DNA from: Alphaproteobacteria bacterium LSUCC0684
GTDB lineage: Bacteria > Pseudomonadota > Alphaproteobacteria > Puniceispirillales > UBA1172
Assembly (NCBI GenBank): GCA_041228335.1
Contig: CP166130.1
Coordinates: forward strand, 706,638-770,637
Reading direction: 5' to 3'
Length of the DNA: 64,000 nucleotides
This document shows positions 43,165 through 52,436 of the stretch, one piece after another. The notes beneath the pieces are model-generated. The model was not told the origin of the DNA and did not search any database. It saw only the letters and a program-made list of their open reading frames with translations. Numbering within the stretch: the stretch's first letter is position 1; every line of letters starts with the position of its first letter. Made by a program: the position numbers and the translations under genes.

Positions 43165-44815
43165 TTTTGACCACACCTATCTCAAGCACCGGATCAGGGA
43201 ATTTCGTGAACATGTAAAGCTGCGTGTTCAGGGGGTGCTGACCGAAGATGAATTCAAGCCGCTGCGGCTTCAGAACGGGCTTTATCTCCAGCTTCATGCC
43301 TATATGCTCCGGGTTGCCATCCCCTATGGGACGCTCAGCGGTCGTCAGATGCGCAAACTTGCCGATATTGCCGAGGCCTATGACAAAGGCTACGGGCATT
43401 TCACCACCCGGCAGAATATCCAGTTCAACTGGATCCGTCTTCCGGATGTTCCCGATGCGCTTGAGGCGCTGGCCGAGGTGGATATGCACACCATCCAGAC
43501 CTCGGGAAACTGTATCCGCAATGTCACGGCGGATCACTTTGCCGGTGCTGTGGCCGATGAGGTGGAGGACCCCCGCATCATCGCCGAAATGCTGCGCCAG
43601 TGGTCAACCGGGCATCCGGAATACGCCTTCCTGCCGCGCAAGTTCAAGATTGCCGTCACCGGTTCCGCCGACGATCGTGCGGTGGTGGCATTCCATGATA
43701 TCGGGATCAGGGCTCTTCTTAACGAGGTTGGGGAAAAGGGATACAAGATCTGGGTTGGCGGCGGCCTTGGGCGGACGCCACGCGTCGGCCGGGTGCTGAC
43801 GGAATTCCTGCCCGAGAAGGACCTGCTGGCCTATATCGATTCCATCCTTCATGTCTATAACCGTTTCGGCCGCCGCGATAACAAGTACAAGGCGCGGATC
43901 AAGATCCTGATTGACGAGATTGGGATTGACGAAGCGAGGCACTGGATCAACAGTCATTTTCAGTCTATCCGCGGAACGGTATCTCCACCGGATGAGATGA
44001 TGCACCGGATCAGGGAGAGTTTCACCACGCCGGATTTCAGCCGCGCCCGGGATCATGATCTTGAGCAGGACAAGTTGATTTCCCCCGGTTTTGCCCAATG
44101 GTGCGAGAACAATCTGGCAAGGCATCGTGATCCGCTTCATCGTATCGTGAGCATTTCCCTCAAGGCACCCGGCCAGACACCTGGAGATGCCTCGGCCGAA
44201 CAGATGCGGGTGCTGGCCGATCTGGCTGAACACTATGCCCATGATGAAATCCGTGTCAGCCATGAGCAGAATATCATTCTTCCCCATGTACCGGCGGAGC
44301 ATCTTCTTGCCGTCTATACCGAACTTGCCAAAGCCGGACTTGCCACAAGCAATATCGGGCTGTTGTCCGACATCATTGCCTGCCCGGGGATGGATTACTG
44401 TGCGCTGGCCACCGCACGGTCTATCCCTGTTGCCAAGGATATCGCGCTGAGATTTGCAGCCTTACGCAAGGAGCATGAGATCGGGCCGCTCAAGATCAAG
44501 ATATCCGGATGCATCAATGCCTGCGGGCATCATCATGTCGGTCATATCGGCATACTCGGGCTTGATCGCGCGGGGGTTGAAAACTATCAGATCACCCTTG
44601 GAGGCGACGGAACAGAGGATGCCACGCTGGGGGAGCGGACAGGCCCTGGATTTGCCGCCGAAGACTTGCTGCTTGCCATTGAAAGGATCATCCAGTTCTA
44701 TCTCGGGCATCGACATAACAGGGATGAGACGTTCCTTGCATTCTACCGCCGGGTTGGTTTGGCGCCATTCAAGACGGTTCTTTATCCCGACACTGCAATG
44801 CGAAAGACAGGCTAG
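43148..44815 (+). CDS. cysI: Sulfite reductase hemoprotein (CysI-type)
   Basis: Siroheme-4Fe4S reductase that converts sulfite to sulfide in the cytoplasm. The 555-residue protein shows GHFTTRQNIQFNW (substrate and siroheme Arg region), the second-repeat EIRVSHEQNIIL, and the cluster cysteines in CPGMDYC (C-x5-C) and SGCINACGHHH (C-x3-C). The start is ATG at 43148 with GAGG six bases upstream; the frame is open back to 43049 inside DUF2849. No flavoprotein subunit (CysJ) is nearby, so the electron donor is probably ferredoxin or another reductase. Nitrite reductase is less likely given the DUF2849 and DUF934 partners. Confidence 0.9.
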   Translation: MYQYTDFDHTYLKHRIREFREHVKLRVQGVLTEDEFKPLRLQNGLYLQLHAYMLRVAIPYGTLSGRQMRKLADIAEAYDKGYGHFTTRQNIQFNWIRLPDVPDALEALAEVDMHTIQTSGNCIRNVTADHFAGAVADEVEDPRIIAEMLRQWSTGHPEYAFLPRKFKIAVTGSADDRAVVAFHDIGIRALLNEVGEKGYKIWVGGGLGRTPRVGRVLTEFLPEKDLLAYIDSILHVYNRFGRRDNKYKARIKILIDEIGIDEARHWINSHFQSIRGTVSPPDEMMHRIRESFTTPDFSRARDHDLEQDKLISPGFAQWCENNLARHRDPLHRIVSISLKAPGQTPGDASAEQMRVLADLAEHYAHDEIRVSHEQNIILPHVPAEHLLAVYTELAKAGLATSNIGLLSDIIACPGMDYCALATARSIPVAKDIALRFAALRKEHEIGPLKIKISGCINACGHHHVGHIGILGLDRAGVENYQITLGGDGTEDATLGERTGPGFAAEDLLLAIERIIQFYLGHRHNRDETFLAFYRRVGLAPFKTVLYPDTAMRKTG

Positions 44816-44824
44816 AGCGTGACC

Positions 44825-45250
44825 ATGCTTACCATTGTTTCAAGAGAAGGTTTTTCCGCCGATAATTGGGCTGAACGGCCCCAGGCAGGTTTGGACGATG
44901 CGTTGCAGCGCAAACTCCCCCGGGATGCGCATCTCCGTCTTGAGAATACAGCCGAAGTCGAAAACCTGATCCCGATCCTTTCCCGACTTGATGCGATTTC
45001 TGTTCACTTTCCTTCACCGCATGACGGGCGTGGCTTCTCGCTGGCCCGAAAACTGCGTAACCTCGGATATGAAGGGGCCTTGCGGGCGGAAGGCCATCTC
45101 CATGTCGGGCAGTTTCGCCATGCCCTCGAATGCGGGTTCACGGAATTGGCATTGTCCCCTGATGTGGTCATGCGGATGCCGGAAAAATACTGGCTCAATG
45201 CGATCGGGGAAAGAAACCTCAGTTATCAGCAGCAATTTTTGCAAGGCTGA
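44825..45250 (+). CDS. DUF934 protein of the sulfite reduction cluster
   Basis: A 141-residue protein of the DUF934 family, which nearly always follows sulfite reductase genes in proteobacteria. It contains VHFPSPHDGRGFSLARKLRN, GALRAEGHLHVGQFRHALECGF and EKYWLNAIGERNLSYQQ. Function is unknown, likely an electron transfer or assembly partner of CysI. ATG at 44825 is chosen over the GTG at 44819. It closes the cysG operon, with a terminator beyond. Confidence 0.88.
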   Translation: MLTIVSREGFSADNWAERPQAGLDDALQRKLPRDAHLRLENTAEVENLIPILSRLDAISVHFPSPHDGRGFSLARKLRNLGYEGALRAEGHLHVGQFRHALECGFTELALSPDVVMRMPEKYWLNAIGERNLSYQQQFLQG

Positions 45251-45270
45251 AGCGAGTATTCTCGACATTA

Positions 45271-45297
45271 AAACACCTTCTTGCGGGGGTGTTTTTT
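45271..45297 (+). terminator. Rho-independent terminator of the cysG-cysI operon
   Basis: Stem AAACACC/GGTGTTT around TTCTTGCGGG, ending in a T-rich run. It lies 21 bases after the DUF934 stop codon. Confidence 0.75.
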
Positions 45298-45327
45298 GTA
45301 ATAAATCTAAAAAAATTAAAGTTTTTG

Positions 45328-45357
45328 TTGACACTCTCCGGTTCCGCTTCGTTAAAT
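45328..45357 (+). promoter_or_regulatory. Putative promoter of the tctCBA-sau operon
   Basis: TTGACA at 45328-45333 and TTAAAT at 45352-45357, an 18-base spacer, 58 bases before the tctC start codon, just beyond the cysG operon terminator. Confidence 0.6.
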
Positions 45358-45414
45358 TCACCTATCAAATAAGGCCGCGCCAAAAGCGGAAGACAATACT
45401 GATTGGAGGAAATC

Positions 45415-46443
45415 GTGACAATTTTTTCAACAAAGACACTGACAGCGGTTGCTGTCGCCGCCACGATCGCAGGCGTGGCAAGCATCGCAAATGCAGGAGA
45501 GTGCCGCCGCGCCGAAGCCAGCATGGACAAGCCGGGTGGCTTCCCTGATCGTGCCCTGACCATGATTGTACCCTATGGCCCTGCCGGAGGTTCCGGTCAG
45601 GTTGCCGCAGCCATGGCTGAAGCTGTGACTGAACTTACCGGCGTCAGCATCAACCGTGACCACAAGCCAGGCGGGTCAGGCTCGGTCGGGATGACCGCCT
45701 ATATGGCCATGCCAGCAGATGGTTACAACGTGCTTGAACATATCGATGACGCCTCATCGGCACATGCGCTTGATTCAAGCAAGCCCAACCCGGCCAGCGA
45801 TCTCACCCCGCTGGTTGTTTCGCAGGTGACCTTCTCCCAGATCTATATTCGCAGCAACGAAACACGCTTTACCGACTGGCCAAGCTTTGTTGAATGGGTC
45901 AAGGCGCAGGATGGCAAGGCCACGATCGCCAATGTTTCGGCCGAAGGATCCATGGAACGGGTGACGATGAAATTCATCACCGATGCCACGGGCATGAAGA
46001 TTCAGCAGATTTCCTTCGATAAGGGTGCACCACGTTATGGCGCACTTCTCGGCGGCCAGGTTGATGCCCTGTTCGAGCAGCCGGGTGATGTCCGGAAATT
46101 CCTCGATGCCGGCAATTTCAAGCCGATTCTCAGCATTTTCAACGAGCGCCCGGGCATCTTTGCCGATGTTCCGACCCATAGGGAAATGGGCATGGATTTC
46201 GAACCTCTTCTGCGGTTCCGTGGTTTCTATGTCCACAAGGGCATTCCCGAAGATCGCCTCAACTGGCTTAAATGGGCTTTCCAGCGTGCCTACTGTCAGG
46301 ACAGCTATCAGAAATATAATGACAGCAAGTTCATGAATGTCATTGACAGCTACCGTGATACCGAAGGTGCCATCAAGCTGATCAGCAACTCGATCAACCA
46401 GTATCGTGAGGTCTACAAGGAGATGGGCCTTGACGTTAAGTAA
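45415..46443 (+). CDS. tctC: Tripartite tricarboxylate transporter solute-binding protein (TctC)
   Basis: Periplasmic binding protein of a TTT-family transporter. The 342-residue protein has a signal peptide (TAVAVAATIAGVASIANA) and then the Bug/TctC fold: FPDRALTMIVPYGPAGGSGQVA, the loop NRDHKPGGSGSVG, ALLGGQVDALFEQPG and VPTHREMGMDFEP. These hold carboxylates or sulfonates. The start is GTG at 45415 with GGAGG five bases before; the open frame from 45403 is not needed. It is the first gene of an operon with TctB, TctA and sulfoacetate-type enzymes, suggesting the ligand is a carboxylated sulfonate. Confidence 0.9.
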   Translation: MTIFSTKTLTAVAVAATIAGVASIANAGECRRAEASMDKPGGFPDRALTMIVPYGPAGGSGQVAAAMAEAVTELTGVSINRDHKPGGSGSVGMTAYMAMPADGYNVLEHIDDASSAHALDSSKPNPASDLTPLVVSQVTFSQIYIRSNETRFTDWPSFVEWVKAQDGKATIANVSAEGSMERVTMKFITDATGMKIQQISFDKGAPRYGALLGGQVDALFEQPGDVRKFLDAGNFKPILSIFNERPGIFADVPTHREMGMDFEPLLRFRGFYVHKGIPEDRLNWLKWAFQRAYCQDSYQKYNDSKFMNVIDSYRDTEGAIKLISNSINQYREVYKEMGLDVK

Positions 46444-46460
46444 GGTCTTATGATGATCTT

Positions 46461-46489
46461 GACCTGTCCGGCATTCGGCCGGGCAGGTC
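46461..46489 (+). other. Intercistronic stem-loop between tctC and tctB
   Basis: An 11-base stem GACCTGTCCGG/CCGGGCAGGTC (one G-U pair) with loop CATTCGG and no U-tract. Such hairpins can protect an upstream message, favouring more binding protein than permease. Confidence 0.6.
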
Positions 46490-46531
46490 TCCTTACCTTG
46501 TGCAGCATCTTACCTGATCAGGACCTCAGCC

Positions 46532-47089
46532 ATGGGCAATCTAACGCGCGCGCATCTTGTCGAGACCGGAATATGGCTGTTTATTTGCATTGTTTTTTTC
46601 GGTTTTTCCTTTGAATTCAACAAAACAATTGAAATTTATAAATTTGGTGCAACAGGCTGGCCGAGATCCATCCTTCTTCTCTTGATCCTTGTCGGGGCTG
46701 GCAATCTCTATTACGCGTGGAATAACGGCTCCGAGACGCAGAAAGGCCGTGTCGGCTTCAGCGAGGAAAGCAGTGAAGTCAGCTACAATTCCATGGGGCA
46801 GGTGATCAAGACATCCTTTATCCTTTTACTGCCTCTCTTTTATGCAATCCTGCTTAAACCGGTCGGGTTTTACGCCGGAACACCGTTTTTCATCGCCCTG
46901 ATCATGCTGGCCTGGGGAGAGCGGCGTGTTGGCAAGATCCTGCTGGTTACCCTCGTGATCTACGCGTTTCTGATCTTTTTATTCATGTTTCTCCTTAATG
47001 CGCCCTTGCCGCAGGGCAATGTCTCGCCGTTCTATGATTTCAGTGCGTTCATGCTCAAGACAAAAACGCAGCTTCAGCAGTTGATGTAA
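46532..47089 (+). CDS. tctB: Tripartite tricarboxylate transporter small subunit (TctB)
   Basis: A 185-residue inner-membrane protein with four hydrophobic segments, typical of TctB. It has YKFGATGWPRSILLLLILVGAGNLYYAW and a central hydrophilic stretch, then KTSFILLLPLFYAILLKPVGFYAG. It accompanies TctC and TctA. TctB is known to be poorly conserved, so the call rests on topology and place. Confidence 0.85.
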   Translation: MGNLTRAHLVETGIWLFICIVFFGFSFEFNKTIEIYKFGATGWPRSILLLLILVGAGNLYYAWNNGSETQKGRVGFSEESSEVSYNSMGQVIKTSFILLLPLFYAILLKPVGFYAGTPFFIALIMLAWGERRVGKILLVTLVIYAFLIFLFMFLLNAPLPQGNVSPFYDFSAFMLKTKTQLQQLM

Positions 47090-47099
47090 GGGGAAGACC

Positions 47100-48596
47100 A
47101 TGTGGGAGAATTTTCTGACAGGTACGGCGACGCTTTTTGGCGACCCTTTCACAATTGCGATTTTCATTTTCGGGGTGCTTGGCGGAATGCTGTTCGGGGC
47201 GATCCCGGGTGTGAGCATGCTTACGCTTGCCGCCATTCTTCTGCCATTTACCGCTGATCTTGATCCGGCCCAGGGGGTGATGCTGTTTGCGGTGATCTAC
47301 TGTACCGGCACCTATGGTGGAGCCATCACGGCTATTCTCTTCAATATTCCCGGCGCGCCTGAAAACGCCCCCACGTCATTTGATGGCTACCCCATGACAC
47401 GTCAGGGGAAGGCGGCCAAGGCTGTCGGCGCTGCGGTGTTGTGTTCTGCCATTGGCGGGACCGCATCGGCCCTTGTGATGATGTTGGCGACCGAACCTCT
47501 GGCGAAATGGGCGATCATGAATATCGGCCCGCCAGAAATCTTCGCGCTGGTCTTCTTCGGGCTTGCGGTGGCTTCCACCGTTGGCGGGCGGACGATCTGG
47601 AAAGGCTGGCTTTCGGTGCTTCTCGGTCTCTTGATTGCGACGATCGGCCAGGATCCAGTTGGCGGGATAAACCGCTATAATTTCGGCTTTTCCGATCTTG
47701 CCGCCGGTATCGCCTTTGTGCCGGCGATATTGGGTTTCTTTGCGGTATCCGAAGTTTTCGTACAGGCCGAAAAGAAGGCAAGCGGCAAATACGAAGCACC
47801 TGAACTGAGCGTCAACTTCCCCACATTCCGGGAGCTCTGGGCGCATAAAATTGCAGTTATCAGATCTATTTTTGTCGGGTTCTTCTGCGGGATCCTTCCC
47901 GGGATTGGCGCCACGCTTGCGGCCTTCATGGGGTATGGTGAAGCGGTGCGCTGGTCAAAGAACAAGGAAGAATTCGGCAAAGGCAAGCTTGAGGGCGTGA
48001 TCTCTTCGGAAACAGCAAACAATGCTGCCACCGGAGCTGCGATGATTCCGCTTCTTGCGCTTGGTCTTCCGGGTGGTGCGCTGACCGCGATGATGGTGGC
48101 TGTTTTCCAGATGCATGATCTTGAGCCGGGGCCACTTGTCTTCTACAACTCTCCCGATCTGATCTGGATTGTTTTCGCGGCCATGTTCTACGCAAATCTG
48201 TCTATTCTTTTCATCGGGCTGCTGGAAACAAAGACAATTCTCTATCTTCTGAAAATCCCGTTTCAGTTTCTGGCGCCACTCATCCTGATGCTGGCCAGCA
48301 TCGGGGCGTATATCGGTCGCGGCCTGGTGCTTGATGTGATGGTGATGTTTGCCGCAGGCATAATCGGTTTTCTTCTGCGCCGTTCCGGCTATTCCATTCC
48401 AGGTATCGTGCTCGGGTTGATTCTCGGAAAAATCGGTGAGCAGAATTTCGCCCAGGGGATGCAGATGGTCCATTATGATCTGGTTACATATTTTTCACGC
48501 CCGATTTGCACTATTCTGATTGTCGCCGGAGCGCTCACCCTGTTGAGGGGGGTGTATTCAGCAATTCAGTCATCAAGGTCAACGGAGGCAGTTTGA
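47100..48596 (+). CDS. tctA: Tripartite tricarboxylate transporter large permease (TctA)
   Basis: A 498-residue inner-membrane permease with about 11-12 segments. It shows the family's GAIPGVSMLTLAAILLPFT, YGGAITAILFNIPGAPENAPT and IPLLALGLPGGALTAMM (the paired glycine-rich signature loops). Ten bases after tctB. Substrate is decided by TctC; the neighbours point to sulfoacetate or a similar anion. Confidence 0.92.
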   Translation: MWENFLTGTATLFGDPFTIAIFIFGVLGGMLFGAIPGVSMLTLAAILLPFTADLDPAQGVMLFAVIYCTGTYGGAITAILFNIPGAPENAPTSFDGYPMTRQGKAAKAVGAAVLCSAIGGTASALVMMLATEPLAKWAIMNIGPPEIFALVFFGLAVASTVGGRTIWKGWLSVLLGLLIATIGQDPVGGINRYNFGFSDLAAGIAFVPAILGFFAVSEVFVQAEKKASGKYEAPELSVNFPTFRELWAHKIAVIRSIFVGFFCGILPGIGATLAAFMGYGEAVRWSKNKEEFGKGKLEGVISSETANNAATGAAMIPLLALGLPGGALTAMMVAVFQMHDLEPGPLVFYNSPDLIWIVFAAMFYANLSILFIGLLETKTILYLLKIPFQFLAPLILMLASIGAYIGRGLVLDVMVMFAAGIIGFLLRRSGYSIPGIVLGLILGKIGEQNFAQGMQMVHYDLVTYFSRPICTILIVAGALTLLRGVYSAIQSSRSTEAV

Positions 48597-48675
48597 CGGG
48601 CCTTTCCATGCAAGGGATATCGAGACCTCAGGATTGTGCATTTCGCAGGTGGTAAGTGATTTGTAAAGGTAAGAC

Positions 48676-50088
48676 ATGACAACAGCTGAAGATGATATCG
48701 CCGCCATTGATGCGATTGTTGCCCGTGCCCGTGCAGCCCAGGCCGAATATGAGAAAAACGGCGCACAGGAGCTGTTTGATCGTGCGTGTCAGGCTGTTGC
48801 CTGGGCGCTGATGGAGCCGGGACGGAATGCCGAACTTGCGGTGATGGCAGTTGATGAAACAGGGCTCGGCAACGCCGAAGACAAGATCAGAAAGAACCAT
48901 AACAAGACCTTGGGTCTGATGCGCGACATCAAGGACGTCAAGGCGTTTGGCCATATTGAAGATGATGATGCGAAAGGTCTTTCGATATATTACCGGCCCA
49001 AGGGCGTGATCGCCGCCATTGTGCCGTCGACCAATCCACTGGCAACACCAACCAACAACATCATCAACGCCCTCAAGACAGGTAACGCCATCATCGTGGC
49101 GCCGTCTCCCAAGGGGGCGAAGCCGATGATACGTCTTCTTGGCTATATTCACGCTGAACTCGACAAGATCGGGGTGTCGCGTGATCTTGTTCAGATGGTT
49201 CCGGCTCCGCCGTCCAAGGACAAGACCAGGAGATTGATGGAGATTGCTGATCTTCTTGTCGTGACAGGCTCGCAAAACAATGTCCGGGCAGGATATTCCT
49301 CGGGCACGCCGGCGATAGGTGTCGGGCAGGGAAATGTTGTCAGTATTATCGATGAAACAGCTGATATTCCGGGTGCCGCGGAAAAGATCGCCGCGTCCAA
49401 AGTCTTTGATAATGCCACGTCCTGTTCGTCGGAAAACGCCGTGATTGCCGTCTCGTCCGTCTATGATGAGGTCGTGGCCGAACTGGAGGCGGCGGGAGGT
49501 CTTCTTCTCAATCCGGATGAGGTTAAACGCCTTGAGGAGGTGCACTGGCACGACGGCAGGATGACAACAATGCTGCTGGCCAAGGATATCGATGTCATCA
49601 TCGACGCGCTTGATCTGAAATCAAGGGCCGGCGCCAATACTAGATTTCTGATTGCACCAGCGGAAAAGGCCGGTCCTGACGCGATCATTTCCGGGGAGAA
49701 AATGTCTCGTTTTCTTGCCCTCTATCGCGCCGAGGATTTTGATGCCGCGGTGGATCTCGCAAGGACGATACAGGATTATCAGGGCGCGGGGCATTCGCTC
49801 AGCCTGCATTCATCACTGGATGAAAGGGCGCGGCACCTTGCCATGGCAGCAAGGACCTGCCGGGTGATCGTCAATCAGGCGCATTGTTTTGCCAATGGCG
49901 GGTTTTTTAATAATGGTCTTCCGTTCTCCCTGTCCATGGGTTGCGGCAGTTGGGGCGGAAATTCGATCGACGACAACCTGAATTGGCGTCACTTCATCAA
50001 CCGTGTCCGGGTTGTTCGCGAAATAGCTGAAAACAAGCCGGAACTGGAAGATATTTTTGGTAACTACTGGAATACGTTCGGGAAGTAA
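48676..50088 (+). CDS. sauS: CoA-acylating aldehyde dehydrogenase, sulfoacetaldehyde dehydrogenase-like
   Basis: A 470-residue aldehyde dehydrogenase-fold enzyme of the acylating type (short N-terminus, no fixed Glu motif). The nucleophile is Cys250 in NATSCSSENA, with KGVIAAIVPSTNPLATP earlier and FANGGFFNNGLPFSLSMGCGSWGGNS late. The last two match acylating sulfoacetaldehyde dehydrogenase SauS, which converts sulfoacetyl-CoA to sulfoacetaldehyde. It abuts the CoA ligase at 50090. Alternative substrates such as succinyl-CoA or other acyl-CoAs cannot be excluded from sequence. Confidence 0.78.
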   Translation: MTTAEDDIAAIDAIVARARAAQAEYEKNGAQELFDRACQAVAWALMEPGRNAELAVMAVDETGLGNAEDKIRKNHNKTLGLMRDIKDVKAFGHIEDDDAKGLSIYYRPKGVIAAIVPSTNPLATPTNNIINALKTGNAIIVAPSPKGAKPMIRLLGYIHAELDKIGVSRDLVQMVPAPPSKDKTRRLMEIADLLVVTGSQNNVRAGYSSGTPAIGVGQGNVVSIIDETADIPGAAEKIAASKVFDNATSCSSENAVIAVSSVYDEVVAELEAAGGLLLNPDEVKRLEEVHWHDGRMTTMLLAKDIDVIIDALDLKSRAGANTRFLIAPAEKAGPDAIISGEKMSRFLALYRAEDFDAAVDLARTIQDYQGAGHSLSLHSSLDERARHLAMAARTCRVIVNQAHCFANGGFFNNGLPFSLSMGCGSWGGNSIDDNLNWRHFINRVRVVREIAENKPELEDIFGNYWNTFGK

Positions 50089-50089
50089 T

Positions 50090-51613
50090 ATGGCTGATCT
50101 TCCGCGTGATCTCCGCCAGCAGATCGAATTCAACGCAAGGACCCATGGCGATAAACAATGGCTGGTTTCACCTGAAACAGGTAAGACCGTGAGCTATGCG
50201 GAGGCGGTCTCCAGAGTAAGGGAAATCGCCGCCCATCTTGCCGGTCTCGGCTTCAGGCCCGGAGACAGGATCGCGGTTGCGGCGCATAATTCCATCGGCT
50301 CATGTCTTGCTTTCATGGGTATCACCTATGGCGGTTTTCACGCCACCCCTTTAAATCTTGTGGCTGGAGCCAGGGTCATGGCCTATGTGCTCAATCACTC
50401 AGGCGCCGGGCTGATTTTTGTTGCCGATGATTGCCGGGTCGAAATCGAAGAAGCGGCGGCCGAGGCAGGAACTTCACCCCAACTTGTTGCGCTGCATCCT
50501 GAAAAGGGACCAGACTGGCCAGAGGGGGCCACACCTTCGGAGCCAGTCATTCCCTCTTCCGAGGCCCCGGCGCTGCTGATGTACACATCCGGGACAACGG
50601 GCAACCCCAAAGGGGTAATGCTCAGCCATGCCAATCTGCTGGCGGCAGGGCGGAACGTCGCTGATGGCCATGGCATAGGTCCCGACGATGCCGGATTATG
50701 TGTTCTGCCGATCTATCATATCAACGGGCTTTGCGTGACGGTGATGGGAACACTTGTTTCCGCAAGCACGCTGGTCATGCCGTACCGGTTTTCGGTCAAC
50801 CGTTTCTGGGATCAGATCAAATCCAACAACTGCAGCTGGTTTTCAGCGGTACCGACATTGTTTGCGTATTTGCTCAACAGTCCGGATGATGCGGGTGACC
50901 TTGGACGTCTTCGGTTCTCGCGTTCCGCTTCCTCGCCGCTGCCGCCGGAAATTCACCGCCGCTTTGAAGATCGTTTCGGGATTCCGATCATTGAAACAAT
51001 GGGCCTGACGGAAACCGGCGCGCAGATACTTTCCAATCCCATGCCGCCGGCTGAACGCAAAATCGGATCCCCTGGCGTGGCGGTTGGCAATGAAGTCATC
51101 ATTGGTGATGAAAATCAGCAGCCTGTTGCCCCCGGTGTCACCGGGGAAATCCTCGTTCGAGGTGACAACGTGATGCTTGGATATCTTAACCAGCCCGATG
51201 AAACGGCCAAGACAATCACCGCCGATGGCTGGCTCAGAACGGGTGATCTTGGTCATATGGATGAAGACGGATATGTCTTCGTTTCCGGCCGGATCAAGGA
51301 GCTGATCATCAAGGGGGGAGAGAATATTGCGCCGCGTGAGATTGATGAAGTTCTGCTTGAGCATCCATCCGTGCTTGAAGCGGCGGCCTTCTCCATGCCT
51401 TGCGACAAATATGGTGAGCGTGTCGAAGCCTGTATCCGTCTCAAAGATGGCAAAGATGTCGAAATTGATCATCTCATCCGGCATTGCCAGGAACGGCTGG
51501 GTAAATTCAAGTCGCCCGACATGGTTCATGTGCTGGATGATCTGCCCAAGGGTCCTTCGGGCAAGGTGCAACGGATGAAGCTTAAACCTCTGGTCTATCC
51601 GGATCAGGGATAG
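50090..51613 (+). CDS. sauT: AMP-forming acyl-CoA ligase, sulfoacetate-CoA ligase-like
   Basis: A 507-residue ANL-family ligase. The AMP loop is YTSGTTGNPKGVML (residues about 167-180), then ETMGLTETGAQ, the hinge GWLRTGDLGHMDEDGYVFV, and GRIKELIIKGGENIAPREIDE, ending with the catalytic Lys in PKGPSGKVQR. With the acylating dehydrogenase one base upstream, it would activate a carboxylate, by position sulfoacetate as in SauT. Oxalate-type ligases share this fold, so the substrate is a context-based call. ATG at 50090 is chosen; the open frame from 50057 lies inside sauS. Confidence 0.75.
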   Translation: MADLPRDLRQQIEFNARTHGDKQWLVSPETGKTVSYAEAVSRVREIAAHLAGLGFRPGDRIAVAAHNSIGSCLAFMGITYGGFHATPLNLVAGARVMAYVLNHSGAGLIFVADDCRVEIEEAAAEAGTSPQLVALHPEKGPDWPEGATPSEPVIPSSEAPALLMYTSGTTGNPKGVMLSHANLLAAGRNVADGHGIGPDDAGLCVLPIYHINGLCVTVMGTLVSASTLVMPYRFSVNRFWDQIKSNNCSWFSAVPTLFAYLLNSPDDAGDLGRLRFSRSASSPLPPEIHRRFEDRFGIPIIETMGLTETGAQILSNPMPPAERKIGSPGVAVGNEVIIGDENQQPVAPGVTGEILVRGDNVMLGYLNQPDETAKTITADGWLRTGDLGHMDEDGYVFVSGRIKELIIKGGENIAPREIDEVLLEHPSVLEAAAFSMPCDKYGERVEACIRLKDGKDVEIDHLIRHCQERLGKFKSPDMVHVLDDLPKGPSGKVQRMKLKPLVYPDQG

Positions 51614-51630
51614 AAAGGAAGACAGCGGCT

Positions 51631-52401
51631 GTGCCAGAAAATTTTCTCAGTCTCATCATGCCGTCGCTGGATATCACTGTTCTTCTCGTGATGATGGTGA
51701 CTTTTTTCATCTCTGGCACTGTTAAGGGATTTCTCGGGATTGGTCTGCCCGCCGCTGCCATGGGGCTGCTCACGCTTGTCACAACCCCGACGCATGCGAT
51801 TGCCTTGCTGACCCTGCCGATCATTTTCACAAATCTGACCCAATTCGGCCGTGCGGCAAACAAGGTGGAGATAGCAAAGACCTATTGGGTATTCGCGCTG
51901 GCGATCATGATTGCGATTTTCGTCACCTCGCTATTCATCAACCGATATCCGACCTCCTTTCTTACCGTTTCGATCGGTATTGCGATGATCGTCTTTGCCT
52001 TGAACGGTCTTTACGGGATACGCCTGCCGATCGGACCTGGCAGGGGCTGGCAGGCTGGTTTCGGCTTGGTTTCCGGTATCCTTGGCGGGCTCAGTTCCAT
52101 CTGGTCGCCTACGGTTGCGATGTATCTGATCGCCCGTAACCTGGAAAAGGATGATTTCATTGCCGCAACCGGGTTCCTGTTTCTGGCTGGATGCTTTCCG
52201 CTGGCCCTCGGTCTTTATCTTGCGGGAACGCTGACCGTTGAAACGATGCTGCAGTCGCTCATCGGCATGGTGGTGGTGCTGACCGGGTTTCGCATTGGTG
52301 AGATTTTGCGCAACCATGTCCCGCAGCAGACTTTCCGCAAGATTGTGCTGATCGCGTTTCTTTGCATGGGAGCCCGGCTGATTGCGGTGGGCCTTTTCTG
52401 A
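51631..52401 (+). CDS. TauE/SafE-family permease, putative sulfite exporter
   Basis: A 256-residue inner-membrane protein with about eight segments. It has the family's FFISGTVKGFLGIGLPAA start and GLVSGILGGLSSIWSPTVAMYLI, the second glycine-rich repeat. TauE/SafE members export sulfite or sulfoacetate-pathway anions, which suits an operon that would release sulfite from a sulfonate. GTG start at 51631, 17 bases after the ligase. Confidence 0.85.
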   Translation: MPENFLSLIMPSLDITVLLVMMVTFFISGTVKGFLGIGLPAAAMGLLTLVTTPTHAIALLTLPIIFTNLTQFGRAANKVEIAKTYWVFALAIMIAIFVTSLFINRYPTSFLTVSIGIAMIVFALNGLYGIRLPIGPGRGWQAGFGLVSGILGGLSSIWSPTVAMYLIARNLEKDDFIAATGFLFLAGCFPLALGLYLAGTLTVETMLQSLIGMVVVLTGFRIGEILRNHVPQQTFRKIVLIAFLCMGARLIAVGLF

Positions 52402-52436
52402 AGACCGATATTGCCCCATGGCAAAAGGAGAGGGCG

